DNA of 64,000 nucleotides from positions 1 to 64,000 of the forward strand of contig CALHAX010000030.1 of NCBI GenBank assembly GCA_937931785.1. Reading direction: 5' to 3'. A program made the translations under genes and the position numbers. This DNA is from an uncultured Hyphomicrobiaceae bacterium. Its GTDB lineage: Bacteria; Pseudomonadota; Alphaproteobacteria; Rhizobiales; CALHAX01. The notes beneath the pieces are model-generated. The model worked only from the letters and a program-made list of their open reading frames with translations, was not told the origin of the DNA and did no database searches. This document shows, one piece after another, positions 51,995 to 60,820 of the stretch (positions are counted from its first letter, which is position 1; each line of letters opens with the position of its first letter).

Positions 51995-52714
51995 CTAGCT
52001 GTTTTCCAGCAGTGCGTCGATGGTTGCTGACAATCCAGATATGCTCGAATTGCCGGTGAACTTGCGACCGTTGAGGAAGAGCGTTGGTGTTGAGCGTACG
52101 CCGAAGTCGTCAGCGCCACGCTTGCGGATCCAAAGGATGCCGTCGACAAGCTTCTGGTCCTTGAGGCACTTGTCGAAACTTTCGCGTGTAAATCCGGCTT
52201 GCTTGGCGATCTCGCGAAGCGGTGGAACAGGGTTGCCGCCCGAGAATGCCCATTTCTCCTGCTGAGCGAACAGGACGTTCGTCAGGGCGTAGTGTTTTTC
52301 AGGTCCGGCACAACGCGCCAGCATGGAAGCCGCTGTTGCGAGGTTGTCGAGTGGGAACTCGCGCAGGATCACTCGCAATTTCCCCGTGTCGACGTATTTT
52401 TTCTTGAGCTCGCCCAGCACCCCGGTGTGGAAGCGCGCGCAATGTGGGCAGGTCATTGAGGCGTATTCGACAAGTGTGACCGGGGCGTCGACCTTGCCTA
52501 TGGACATATCCGGGATGTCGCCGGCCTTCATGAATTTGTCCATGTCCACCTGGCTGCCAAGCGCTTCCTGAGCCTTGGCCGGCTTTACTGCGAAAAGTGC
52601 AGCGCCAGTTGTGGCGATCAGTCCAAGTCCTGCTGCGGCCAAGATGGCATCGCGTCGGTTGACCTCAAAGGTATCAATCGCTGCAGTTTGGGCGAGCATC
52701 TTGTCTTGCGGCAT
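51995..52714 (-). CDS. DsbA-family thiol:disulfide oxidoreductase, Tat-like signal
   Basis: NRRDAILAAAGLGLIATTGAALFAVKPAKA; LVEYASMTCPHCARFHTGVLGELKKKYVDTGKLRVILREFPLD..VRSTPTLFLNG. Confidence 0.92.
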   Translation of the reverse strand: MPQDKMLAQTAAIDTFEVNRRDAILAAAGLGLIATTGAALFAVKPAKAQEALGSQVDMDKFMKAGDIPDMSIGKVDAPVTLVEYASMTCPHCARFHTGVLGELKKKYVDTGKLRVILREFPLDNLATAASMLARCAGPEKHYALTNVLFAQQEKWAFSGGNPVPPLREIAKQAGFTRESFDKCLKDQKLVDGILWIRKRGADDFGVRSTPTLFLNGRKFTGNSSISGLSATIDALLENS

Positions 52715-52931
52715 TAATCTGGTCTCCCCTGAGATCTGAATAGATACTTAAAACGCAGTTTGTTCGAAAGCACCATAGTACGAGACAAAGGGCTCATTCA
52801 TGGCGCAAACCATACATTTTCTAAGATTACTGCGGGATTTGCGGCCACAGCAATCACATTGATGTGTGATTTGACGGCATTACGTCTCATGTGAGTTGGA
52901 TCGCGGTGGATCGTTTTGGCCTGGACCGTTC

Positions 52932-53450
52932 TCAGGCGACGCGTCGCGCAAGGCCGGCAAGGGCTTCGCGCAATTGTGGATTCTCTATCTTTGCGAGATC
53001 ATCCACACGTGCACGCGATAGAACGTCGCGCGGTTTGGGCGTCGGATTACGCTTCGGATCGAGACGGATCTCGCTCAGAGGTGCCTGCAGAACACGGAGT
53101 GCTGCGATGGCCCGGTAGCCGAAATACTGGTTGATGCGATCAATGATCTGATCCGATTGATGCTGCAACTCAATCGCCAAGGGACCGTCAACACGGAGCA
53201 GCAGCGTGCCACCCGTCTCGCAGTGCGGCCGTTTGTCATCGGAGAACTCATCCTGTGACACCTTTGGCCATTTGACCTTTTCGGGGTTCGTGAACGCAGC
53301 CATTTGCGGACCAACGATCGCCTTCCAGTCCGTCAGAAGCGCCGCTGCCGGGAAGCCGAATTTCTGGAATGCCTTCTTCGTGACGTCAGGTAGAAACGCA
53401 CCGACAGCCTTTGCGGCTCCGCGATAGGGAGTCTTCTTTGTTTTTTGCAT
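52932..53450 (-). CDS. dciA: DUF721 / DciA family protein
   Basis: AFQKFGFPAAALLTDWKAIVGPQMAAFTNPEKVKWP..GGTLLLRVDGPLAIELQHQSDQIIDRINQYFGYRAIAALRVLQAPL. Confidence 0.9.
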   Translation of the reverse strand: MQKTKKTPYRGAAKAVGAFLPDVTKKAFQKFGFPAAALLTDWKAIVGPQMAAFTNPEKVKWPKVSQDEFSDDKRPHCETGGTLLLRVDGPLAIELQHQSDQIIDRINQYFGYRAIAALRVLQAPLSEIRLDPKRNPTPKPRDVLSRARVDDLAKIENPQLREALAGLARRVA

Positions 53451-53509
53451 AAACGCCCACCAGCCCAGCGAGGTTTCAAAAATCTGTTGGTCAAACTAAC
53501 ATCGCGCGG

Positions 53510-54658
53510 GTGATTCGGGGGAATAAGGGCATGGAGCTGGCGGTGACTGGTGCTGAAAAGCCACGCAAAACGCGCCGTCCGACCGTCAAGGCGCCGCCGA
53601 TCTCCGAACTGCTATTGAGCTGGTACGGATCAGAGCGGCGTGACCTGCCGTGGCGTGCCCCTCCCGGACAGCGGACTGATCCGTATGGTGTGTGGCTCTC
53701 GGAAGTGATGCTGCAGCAGACCACCGTAAAGGCGGTCATTCCCTACTATCACAAATTCCTGAAGCTCTGGCCGACGGTCGGCGATCTTGCTGCGGCGGAC
53801 CGCGAGGAGATTCTGACGGCGTGGGCCGGGCTCGGATATTATTCTCGGGCCAACAATTTGCATCTGTGCGCGCAAACCGTGGTTGCAGAGTTTGGTGGTG
53901 CGTTCCCGTGCTGTGAGTTTGAGCTGAGGAAGTTACCGGGGATCGGTCCTTACACGGCGGCTGCGATTTCCGCGATTGCGTTCGGTCGCAAGGCGACGCC
54001 GGTGGACGGCAACATCGAACGGGTCATGGCACGGGTGTTTGCCGTGCAGGATCCCTTGCCCGGAGCGAAGGCCAAGTTGAAGGCGCATGCCGAGGCGATG
54101 ACACCGGCCATGTTTGCGGGAGATTTTGCGCAGGCTCAGATGGATCTCGGTGCTACGATCTGCACGCCGAAGTCGCCATCTTGCATGATGTGTCCGCTCA
54201 AGGATCACTGCAAGGCGCGTGCGAAGGGGATCGAGGCGCAATTGCCGCGAAAAGCCGCCAAGCCTGCGAAGCCGGAGAGAAATTGTCTGGCGTTCGTTGC
54301 CCTGCGTGCGGATGGAAAAGTTCTGTTGCGCAAGCGCGAAAGCAAGGGTCTGCTCGCCAATATGATCGAGGTGCCTTCAACCGTGTGGGATAGCACGGTG
54401 GTCAATGTCGACGACGCGCTGGCCTCTCCACCGATTTCGGGCGACTGGTGGATGGTTCCCGGATCTGTCGTGCATACATTCACGCACTTCCGGCTGACGG
54501 TGCAAGTGGTCCGCGCCGTTGTACCCGCGTCCGCGTCGCTCACGCTGTGGGCGGAGCAGGAACGCTGCCGATGGATCGCGCGGGGAGAACTGGACGGGCA
54601 AGCGTTACCGAGCGTGATGCGGAAAATATTGGCACACGGGTTGGGAGATGTCGGATAG
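53510..54658 (+). CDS. mutY: A/G-specific adenine glycosylase
   Basis: DLPWRAPPGQRTDPYGVWLSEVMLQQTTVKAVIPYYHKFLKLWPTVGDLAAADREEILTAWAGLGYYSRANNL..LPGIGPYTAAAISAIAFGRKATPVDGNIERVMAR; alternative ATG at 53531. Confidence 0.97.
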   Translation: MIRGNKGMELAVTGAEKPRKTRRPTVKAPPISELLLSWYGSERRDLPWRAPPGQRTDPYGVWLSEVMLQQTTVKAVIPYYHKFLKLWPTVGDLAAADREEILTAWAGLGYYSRANNLHLCAQTVVAEFGGAFPCCEFELRKLPGIGPYTAAAISAIAFGRKATPVDGNIERVMARVFAVQDPLPGAKAKLKAHAEAMTPAMFAGDFAQAQMDLGATICTPKSPSCMMCPLKDHCKARAKGIEAQLPRKAAKPAKPERNCLAFVALRADGKVLLRKRESKGLLANMIEVPSTVWDSTVVNVDDALASPPISGDWWMVPGSVVHTFTHFRLTVQVVRAVVPASASLTLWAEQERCRWIARGELDGQALPSVMRKILAHGLGDVG

Positions 54659-54994
54659 GAGCTTTGCTCCTCGCAGGATCTCATGTTGTGGTTTGCTGAA
54701 TTGGTGACATCTTTTCAACGATAGCTACAAACTTTTAGTCTTTGAACTGCGGACTGGATAGCCTGCGGCTCACGGTCGCAGAGTATTTATTGGCGATTGA
54801 TGTTCGGCCGCCTCCTTGTCGCAAGCGGTTCGCTCGAACGTGTTCGGGCGCCACTATCGTATGCCACTACAAGACCGCCTCTACGGCGAGCCGACGACCA
54901 TATGGAACAACAAGATGCCCTTCTCTGGGCCGTCGCAAGGCGGGCCAACCGCCTGCGTGTTCCATGAAGGTGAACCACAGGGAGGGCCTGCCCC

Positions 54995-56425
54995 ATGACA
55001 ATGAGGACCAAAGATACGCTCGACTATCCAGATCTCACCGAGTTTGATGAAAACATTCGCGATACGGTGCAAGGTATGGCTGACGCAGAGCGACGCGCCA
55101 TTGCAGCACCTACGCAAGAGACGGAAGACTGTCCCTGCAAGGATGGCATGTTTCCCCAGCAGGACCGCCGTTCGTTTCTCCTGAGTGCTGCGGCAGGAGC
55201 GGCGGCTGCTGGCTTGTTGCCGAAGGTTGCACACGCTGAAGCCCCGGCAGGCGCATTCGAGTTCCCGGTTCCAGACGATCCAACCAAGGTACAGGGACGG
55301 TTGACCAACGACGACGGTGGATACGGTTCGCGATCTCAGTTCGAATCTGCGGCGCGCTGGCGTTTTCCAACAAAGACCAAGGAGTCATCCTGGACGATGA
55401 CGCCATTGGCTGACAGTCAGGGGATTATTACTCCGTCTGGTCTGCATTTCGAACGCCACCACGGCGGCATTCCGACAATTGATCCCGACAAACATACTCT
55501 TATCGTGCATGGCATGGCCGACAAGCCAAAAAAATATACGATGGCAGATCTCAAGAGATTTCCATCCACGTCCCGGATTAATTTCATCGAGTGTTCGGGG
55601 AACGGCCTGACAGAGTTCAAGGCACCATATCTCAAGACGGTTCAGGGTACACACGGGCTTACCAGCACGTCCGAATGGACCGGTGTGCCCTTGTCTACAA
55701 TTCTCAGCGAGGTCGGAGTTCAGGACGGTGCAGCATGGATTCTTGCCGAAGGTGCCGATGCTGCGGTGATGACGCGTAGCGTTCCTCTCGACAAGGCGTG
55801 GGGCGATGCCATGCTTGCGTACGCACAGAACGGCGAGGCCATTCGGCCCGAACAAGGCTACCCGTTGCGACTCGTTTTACCGGGTTACGAGGGCAATACG
55901 CACATCAAGTGGTTGCGTCGTCTGGAGATCAGCGACAAGCCGTTTATGACACGAGAGGAGACATCGAAATACACGGACGTTCTTGATACGGGTAAGGCCC
56001 GTCAGTTCTCCTTCGACATGGAGGCAAAATCGGTCATCACATTTCCTTCGGGTGAAATGAAACTTCCCGGCGCTGGATTTTATGAAATCACTGGGTTGGC
56101 CTGGTCTGGTCGTGGAACGATCCGGCAGGTGGAAGTCACAACAGATGGTGGGAAGACCTGGAATATCGCTGCTCTGCAGGCCCCCGTACTCCCGATTTGC
56201 CATACCCGCTTTCGCTTCCCCTGGAGGTGGGACGGTAATCCCGCACTCATCGCAAGCCGGTGCATTGACGAGACCGGGTACGTGCAGCCGACGATTGCGG
56301 ACATCAACAAGGTTCGTGGCGTCAACGGTCATCCCAAGTTTGCATCAATCTATCATCTGAACGGGATCATGGCCTGGCAGGTAGGTGCGGACGGCTCAGT
56401 CGCAAATGCGGCGCATCAGGTTTGA
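54995..56425 (+). CDS. soxC: SoxC-type sulfite dehydrogenase, molybdopterin subunit
   Basis: Tat motif QDRRSFLLSAAAGAAAAGLLPKVAHA; INFIECSGNGLTEFKAPYLKTVQGTHGLTSTSEWTGVPLSTIL..VPLDKAWGDAMLAYAQNGEAIRPEQGYPLRLVLPGYEGNTHIKWLRRLE. Confidence 0.93.
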   Translation: MTMRTKDTLDYPDLTEFDENIRDTVQGMADAERRAIAAPTQETEDCPCKDGMFPQQDRRSFLLSAAAGAAAAGLLPKVAHAEAPAGAFEFPVPDDPTKVQGRLTNDDGGYGSRSQFESAARWRFPTKTKESSWTMTPLADSQGIITPSGLHFERHHGGIPTIDPDKHTLIVHGMADKPKKYTMADLKRFPSTSRINFIECSGNGLTEFKAPYLKTVQGTHGLTSTSEWTGVPLSTILSEVGVQDGAAWILAEGADAAVMTRSVPLDKAWGDAMLAYAQNGEAIRPEQGYPLRLVLPGYEGNTHIKWLRRLEISDKPFMTREETSKYTDVLDTGKARQFSFDMEAKSVITFPSGEMKLPGAGFYEITGLAWSGRGTIRQVEVTTDGGKTWNIAALQAPVLPICHTRFRFPWRWDGNPALIASRCIDETGYVQPTIADINKVRGVNGHPKFASIYHLNGIMAWQVGADGSVANAAHQV

Positions 56426-56496
56426 GAGCGCAAATCATCACAACTGGTTGGTCTCGAATGTCTTCAGAGATTCGGGACACGTGATTGGAGGAAAAC

Positions 56497-57075
56497 ATGT
56501 TTGAATATTGGACGTCGAAACTGTGCCGCCCCGCCATTGCTGTTGCAATCCTGCCGTTCGGACTGCTGCTTGCCGCATCCGCAGCGAACGCCGAAGGTTT
56601 TGGATTTGGCACAACGCCAACTGCTGCGGAAATTGCGGCGATCGATATAGATGTCATGCCGGATGGACGCGGGTTGCCGCCAGGATCGGGCACGGTCGCG
56701 CAGGGCAAGGCGCTCTACGAACAGAATTGCGTGGCATGTCACGGTGAGAATCTGGAGGGTGTTGCTGCGACCGGAGGAGCCGCATTGATTGGCGGTCGTG
56801 GTTCAATCGGCACACCCAAAACCAAGAAAACTGTCGAAAGTTACTGGCCTTATGCGTCGACACTTTACGACTATGTGAAACGGGCCATGCCCTTTACTGC
56901 GCCCGGTTCGCTCAAGGACGATGAAATCTACGCGCTCTCGGCCTACATCCTGAACCGAGCCAACATCATTGGCGAAAACGATGTGATGAACGCCGATACT
57001 CTCGCGAAGGTGCAAATGCCGAACAAAGACGGGTTTATTTCCGATGCGCGTCCGGACGTGCATAATTATCGCTGA
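56497..57075 (+). CDS. soxD: SoxD-like monoheme c-type cytochrome
   Basis: Signal peptide; GQGKALYEQNCVACHGENLEGVAATGGAALIGGRG..TVESYWPYASTLYDYVKRAMPFTAPGSLKDDEIYALSAYILNRANII; single CxxCH at 56728-56742. Confidence 0.88.
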   Translation: MFEYWTSKLCRPAIAVAILPFGLLLAASAANAEGFGFGTTPTAAEIAAIDIDVMPDGRGLPPGSGTVAQGKALYEQNCVACHGENLEGVAATGGAALIGGRGSIGTPKTKKTVESYWPYASTLYDYVKRAMPFTAPGSLKDDEIYALSAYILNRANIIGENDVMNADTLAKVQMPNKDGFISDARPDVHNYR

Positions 57076-57207
57076 TCTGGCGAGTTGAATCCGGTCGTAG
57101 CGATCGGAGCAAAAAGAGTTGTCCCGAACCTGAATTGGGTTTGGGGTCACTCATCGTCGGGACAATGAATGGCGCGCGTGTGTTGTCCCGGTGTGCAGCC
57201 GGGAGGA

Positions 57208-58350
57208 TCACCCCCGCTGTGCCGCATTTTCCAAATGCGCCTCGACGCTATAGGTTTCGGGTATCACCGTCACATCCTCTGCCTGCGATATGTTTTCCAC
57301 CAGACGTTGTGCGAGTCTATGCGCAATGCCGAATGTGATCTTGTAACCGCCAGTGGCGATGTGGATGTGGCGTGTGGGATCGAGGCAACCGATGATAGGA
57401 TCTTTCGCGGTGCAACGGGGGCGAACGCCGGCCCAATGAGCGATGAGACGTCCATTTCGAAGGGGAGGGCAGAGTATTTTGGCCCGTGTGATGAATGCTT
57501 CGGATTTGGCAGGGTCGGGCGTTGTTGGATCGTCGAACTCGTCTTCGCTGGTGCTGCCGACGGCACAGCGGTTCAGGCCATGCGGTACAATATAAACCCC
57601 GTTGTCGTAGATCACGGGGGGCAAGGCCGACTGCGGTTCTATTTCGAACACAGCGGCCTGGCCCTTCACGCCACCGCCGAGTTTCAGGCCAAGGATGCGC
57701 TCTGCGAGTGGGAATGTTTCGTGTCCTGCCGCCAGAACGATGTCGTGTGCGATGAGATCGAGCGGTTTGGTTGTCGTATTGAGCCGACCTGTGCCGGTGT
57801 CGATGTCCATGACTTCGACGCCCTCCAGGAGGGTGCCGTGATCTGCCACGAAGGCGCGTAGAGCCGTAGTATATTTCTCCGCAATGATGCGTGCGGACAG
57901 GTTGTCGTGAATAATTCCTAGCGGCGCGGCTGCTTCGTCGATCCAGCCCTCGACGGAGCTGGTATCTCGAACCTCCACAGCGAGATTTGTACCGGCTGTG
58001 TTCCAGGCGACGTTTGAGCCGATGCAGGCAGCTTTGGCGTGATCAAGATAGCGTTGCGTGCGGATCGGCATGATGCGGCCACAGCGGGCGTACCCTGTAT
58101 CCAGGCCAGTGTCGTCTTCAAGGGCGTCGATTTGTGTGGGCAGTTCTGCAAGGGCTTCGAACTGAAAAATTTTCTTTGCGCTCATCACGCGGGGCAAGTG
58201 TGGTAGGAGTGCGCCAAGAACTGTGCCGCTTGCGCCGGAACTGCACGTGACCTTGTCAACAAGGGCGACGCTCATCCCGGCCTTGATCGCGTGGCGCGCA
58301 ACCCAAAGGCCAACCACACCGCCACCGACCACAACCACATCGTAAGCCAC
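57208..58350 (-). CDS. FAD-dependent oxidoreductase (DAO family)
   Basis: VAYDVVVVGGGVVGLWVARHAIKAGMSVALVDKVTCSSGASGTVLGALLPHLP..IATGGYKITFGIAHRLAQRLVE; GTG start just before the Rossmann GxGxxG motif. Confidence 0.9.
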   Translation of the reverse strand: MAYDVVVVGGGVVGLWVARHAIKAGMSVALVDKVTCSSGASGTVLGALLPHLPRVMSAKKIFQFEALAELPTQIDALEDDTGLDTGYARCGRIMPIRTQRYLDHAKAACIGSNVAWNTAGTNLAVEVRDTSSVEGWIDEAAAPLGIIHDNLSARIIAEKYTTALRAFVADHGTLLEGVEVMDIDTGTGRLNTTTKPLDLIAHDIVLAAGHETFPLAERILGLKLGGGVKGQAAVFEIEPQSALPPVIYDNGVYIVPHGLNRCAVGSTSEDEFDDPTTPDPAKSEAFITRAKILCPPLRNGRLIAHWAGVRPRCTAKDPIIGCLDPTRHIHIATGGYKITFGIAHRLAQRLVENISQAEDVTVIPETYSVEAHLENAAQRG

Positions 58351-58353
58351 GCC

Positions 58354-59112
58354 ATGTCCACCGACGATCAGAAGAAAGAGGTTTTTGATGCCGCAGGTGA
58401 CGCGGCAGTGCAATGGCGCAATGGCAATGTGCCGTTTTCGCCGCGGTTTGCGGATACATATTTTTCCGATGTCGATGGTCGGGCGGAAACGCGTGAGGTT
58501 TTTCTGGGTGGCAATGGTTTGCCCGCGCGATGGGATAGGGGCGAGACCTTCACAATTGCCGAACTGGGGTTCGGCACCGGACTGAATTTTCTGGAGACAG
58601 CCCGACATTGGCTACAGTGCGCTCCACCTGGCGCGACGTTGCGGTTCATTTCGTTCGAGAGATTTCCCATGAACCATGCGGACATCATGAAGGTGTTGGC
58701 TGTATGGCCAGATCTGGTTCCATTGGCTCTCACATATCTGGTGGGCTGGCCGGGGAAAGGATCGTCGTTCTCCGTGACACGTGATGGCGTTTCGCTTGAG
58801 GTGCGTCTTGGCGATGCGCGAACATTGATCGAAGATACCGCGTTCGTTGCTGATGCCTGGTATCTGGACGGGTTCAGTCCGGCGCAAAATCCCGAGCTTT
58901 GGGACGAGGACTTGCTGGCGTGCGTGTTTTCCCGAACGGCGCCCGGTGGAACGTTCTCGACCTACACGGCTGCCGGCTGGGTCCGTCGAAATCTACAGAC
59001 GGCGGGGTTCGCTGTGGAGCGTGTTCCAGGTTACGGACGCAAACGCGAACGGCTACAGGGTGTGAGGACGACGGCTGGAGCTGGTGCGATCGGTTCACAC
59101 ACGAGGTCTTGA
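58354..59112 (+). CDS. mnmD: tRNA (mnm5s2U34)-methyltransferase MnmD-like
   Basis: NVPFSPRFADTYFSDVDGRAETREVFLGGNGLPARW..FTIAELGFGTGLNFLETARHW..LGDARTLIED..ADAWYLDGFSPAQNPELWDEDLLACVFSRTAPGGTFSTYTAAGWVRRNLQTAGFAVERVPGYGRKRERL. Confidence 0.93.
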   Translation: MSTDDQKKEVFDAAGDAAVQWRNGNVPFSPRFADTYFSDVDGRAETREVFLGGNGLPARWDRGETFTIAELGFGTGLNFLETARHWLQCAPPGATLRFISFERFPMNHADIMKVLAVWPDLVPLALTYLVGWPGKGSSFSVTRDGVSLEVRLGDARTLIEDTAFVADAWYLDGFSPAQNPELWDEDLLACVFSRTAPGGTFSTYTAAGWVRRNLQTAGFAVERVPGYGRKRERLQGVRTTAGAGAIGSHTRS

Positions 59113-59177
59113 ACCGATCCCTATCGAACTCCCGTCGTTCTTTGCAGTAGAGTATTTACAGTTGCCCCCAAGAGGAG

Positions 59178-60173
59178 ATGATCATGTCTGCACCCACCAC
59201 GCTTTCACGCCGCCAGATGCTTTCACTTGCCGCCGGAGCTGGCGTTACAGCGACAGCCAGCGCGTTGCCCCTTTCATCCGCGTCCGCACGTGCACCGATG
59301 CTTGGTGCTGACGTCGCCAGGTACCACCGTGTCAAACTCGGGGCATTCGAAATCACGACGATATCCGATGGCGCGGCGGCCGTGCCGAAGGTGCATCCAA
59401 TCTTCGGACAGAACCAGTCCGCTGATGATGTGAAAACGCACATGGGGACGAACTTTCTTCCTGGTGACAAGATGTCGATCGGATTCACGCCTGTTGTTGT
59501 GAATACCGGATCGCAACTCGTGTTGTTTGATACAGGTAACGGGAGCGGGCGTGGCGCGACGCGTGGACTTCTCGCCAAAACATTGGCCACGGCTGGCTAC
59601 AAGCCGGAGCAGATCGACATCGTTGTGCTCACTCATTTTCATCCCGATCACATTGGTGGTTTGATTGAAGGTGGCCAGACTGTATTTCCGAATGCGCGTT
59701 ATGTGACGGGGCAGGTCGAATATGATTTCTGGTCAAAGCAGGACCCGAACGATAGCGACACGAACATGGCGAGCCGTGCGAAGCTGGTTCAGTCGAATGT
59801 GGTGCCGCTTGCTGAGAAAATGACATTCATAGGTGACGGTGCTGATGTCGTGACCGGGATTACTTCGGTCAATGCGTTTGGTCACACCCCGGGGCAGTTC
59901 GCGTTCAATATCGAGAGTGAAGGTCGTCGGGTCGTTCTGTGGGCAGATGCCTGCAACCACTATGTTGCGTCTTTGCAGAAACCGGAATGGCACGTCATTT
60001 TCGACATGGACAAGGATGCGGCGATTGCGTCGCGGAAGAAAATTCTTGGTATGGTTGCCGCTGACAAGGTTCCGGCAACTGGATATCACATGCCATTCCC
60101 GGCGCTGGGTTTCGTCGAAGCGCAGGGCGATGCTTTTCGCTGGGTGCCAGTCAGCTATCAGTTCGACCTGTAA
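59178..60173 (+). CDS. Tat-exported MBL-fold metallohydrolase
   Basis: LSRRQMLSLAAGAGVTATASALPLSSASA Tat signal; DIVVLTHFHPDHIGGLIEGGQTVFPNARYVTGQVEYDFW..FGHTPGQFAFNIESEG (HxHxDH). Confidence 0.93.
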   Translation: MIMSAPTTLSRRQMLSLAAGAGVTATASALPLSSASARAPMLGADVARYHRVKLGAFEITTISDGAAAVPKVHPIFGQNQSADDVKTHMGTNFLPGDKMSIGFTPVVVNTGSQLVLFDTGNGSGRGATRGLLAKTLATAGYKPEQIDIVVLTHFHPDHIGGLIEGGQTVFPNARYVTGQVEYDFWSKQDPNDSDTNMASRAKLVQSNVVPLAEKMTFIGDGADVVTGITSVNAFGHTPGQFAFNIESEGRRVVLWADACNHYVASLQKPEWHVIFDMDKDAAIASRKKILGMVAADKVPATGYHMPFPALGFVEAQGDAFRWVPVSYQFDL

Positions 60174-60820
60174 TCTGTAACAGGAAGAATGCGGCGTCCA
60201 CCCAGCGCGCCGATGCGTGAAAACGCTTCAGCGTCGTCGACGTCGTCCAACACAGAGAGATGAGTGACGCGCAGGTCAGCGACGTTGGCCTGCGTGTCTG
60301 CAAGGGTATGTTCACTCGACCATCGCACGCCGTGGAACAGTTGCGGAATGCGTCCGTTGCGGGCGAGGCCGATCAGCCAATAGCCCCCATCATCCGCTGG
60401 GCCGAAGACGACATCGGAAGGCCCGAGCGCCGCGAAGGCATAAGCGATATGGTTGGGATCAATCTCGGGAATATCGGTACCGATGATAATGACGGGGCCG
60501 GGTGGCGATGTGTCGAAAACGCGCTGCATGCGGCGACCGAGATCGCCCGTTCCCTGTGTAAGCCTCGGAATGCGGTGTGACCAGCTTGTCGTATTCACGG
60601 AGGGGTCGGGTGTTACGGCGAGGCCGGTATCCCAACGTTGATCTGCCGCCAATCGCGCAATCACATTGCCGGACGTATGACGGTAAACGCTGGTCGCTCG
60701 AGCTGTTCCAATGCCGCGTGCCAACCGGGTCTTGACCGCACCGGCCACAGGATCGCGGACCATCACTATGACGCGACGCCGCCATGTCCCGATGGTTTTT
60801 TGGTGAAGCCGCTCAACCAT
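60158..60820 (-). CDS. TIGR04282-type glycosyltransferase (DUF2064)
   Basis: VIVMVRDPVAGAVKTRLARGIGTARATSVYRH..PVIIIGTDIPEIDPNHIAYAFAALGPSDVVFGPADDGGYWLIGLAR. Confidence 0.85.
   Translation of the reverse strand: MVERLHQKTIGTWRRRVIVMVRDPVAGAVKTRLARGIGTARATSVYRHTSGNVIARLAADQRWDTGLAVTPDPSVNTTSWSHRIPRLTQGTGDLGRRMQRVFDTSPPGPVIIIGTDIPEIDPNHIAYAFAALGPSDVVFGPADDGGYWLIGLARNGRIPQLFHGVRWSSEHTLADTQANVADLRVTHLSVLDDVDDAEAFSRIGALGGRRILPVTDYRSN

Noticed and set aside
54742-55047. 101-aa ORF in the mutY-soxC gap
   Set aside because: Arg/Ser/Pro/Cys-rich, overlaps the soxC start, no codon or domain support.
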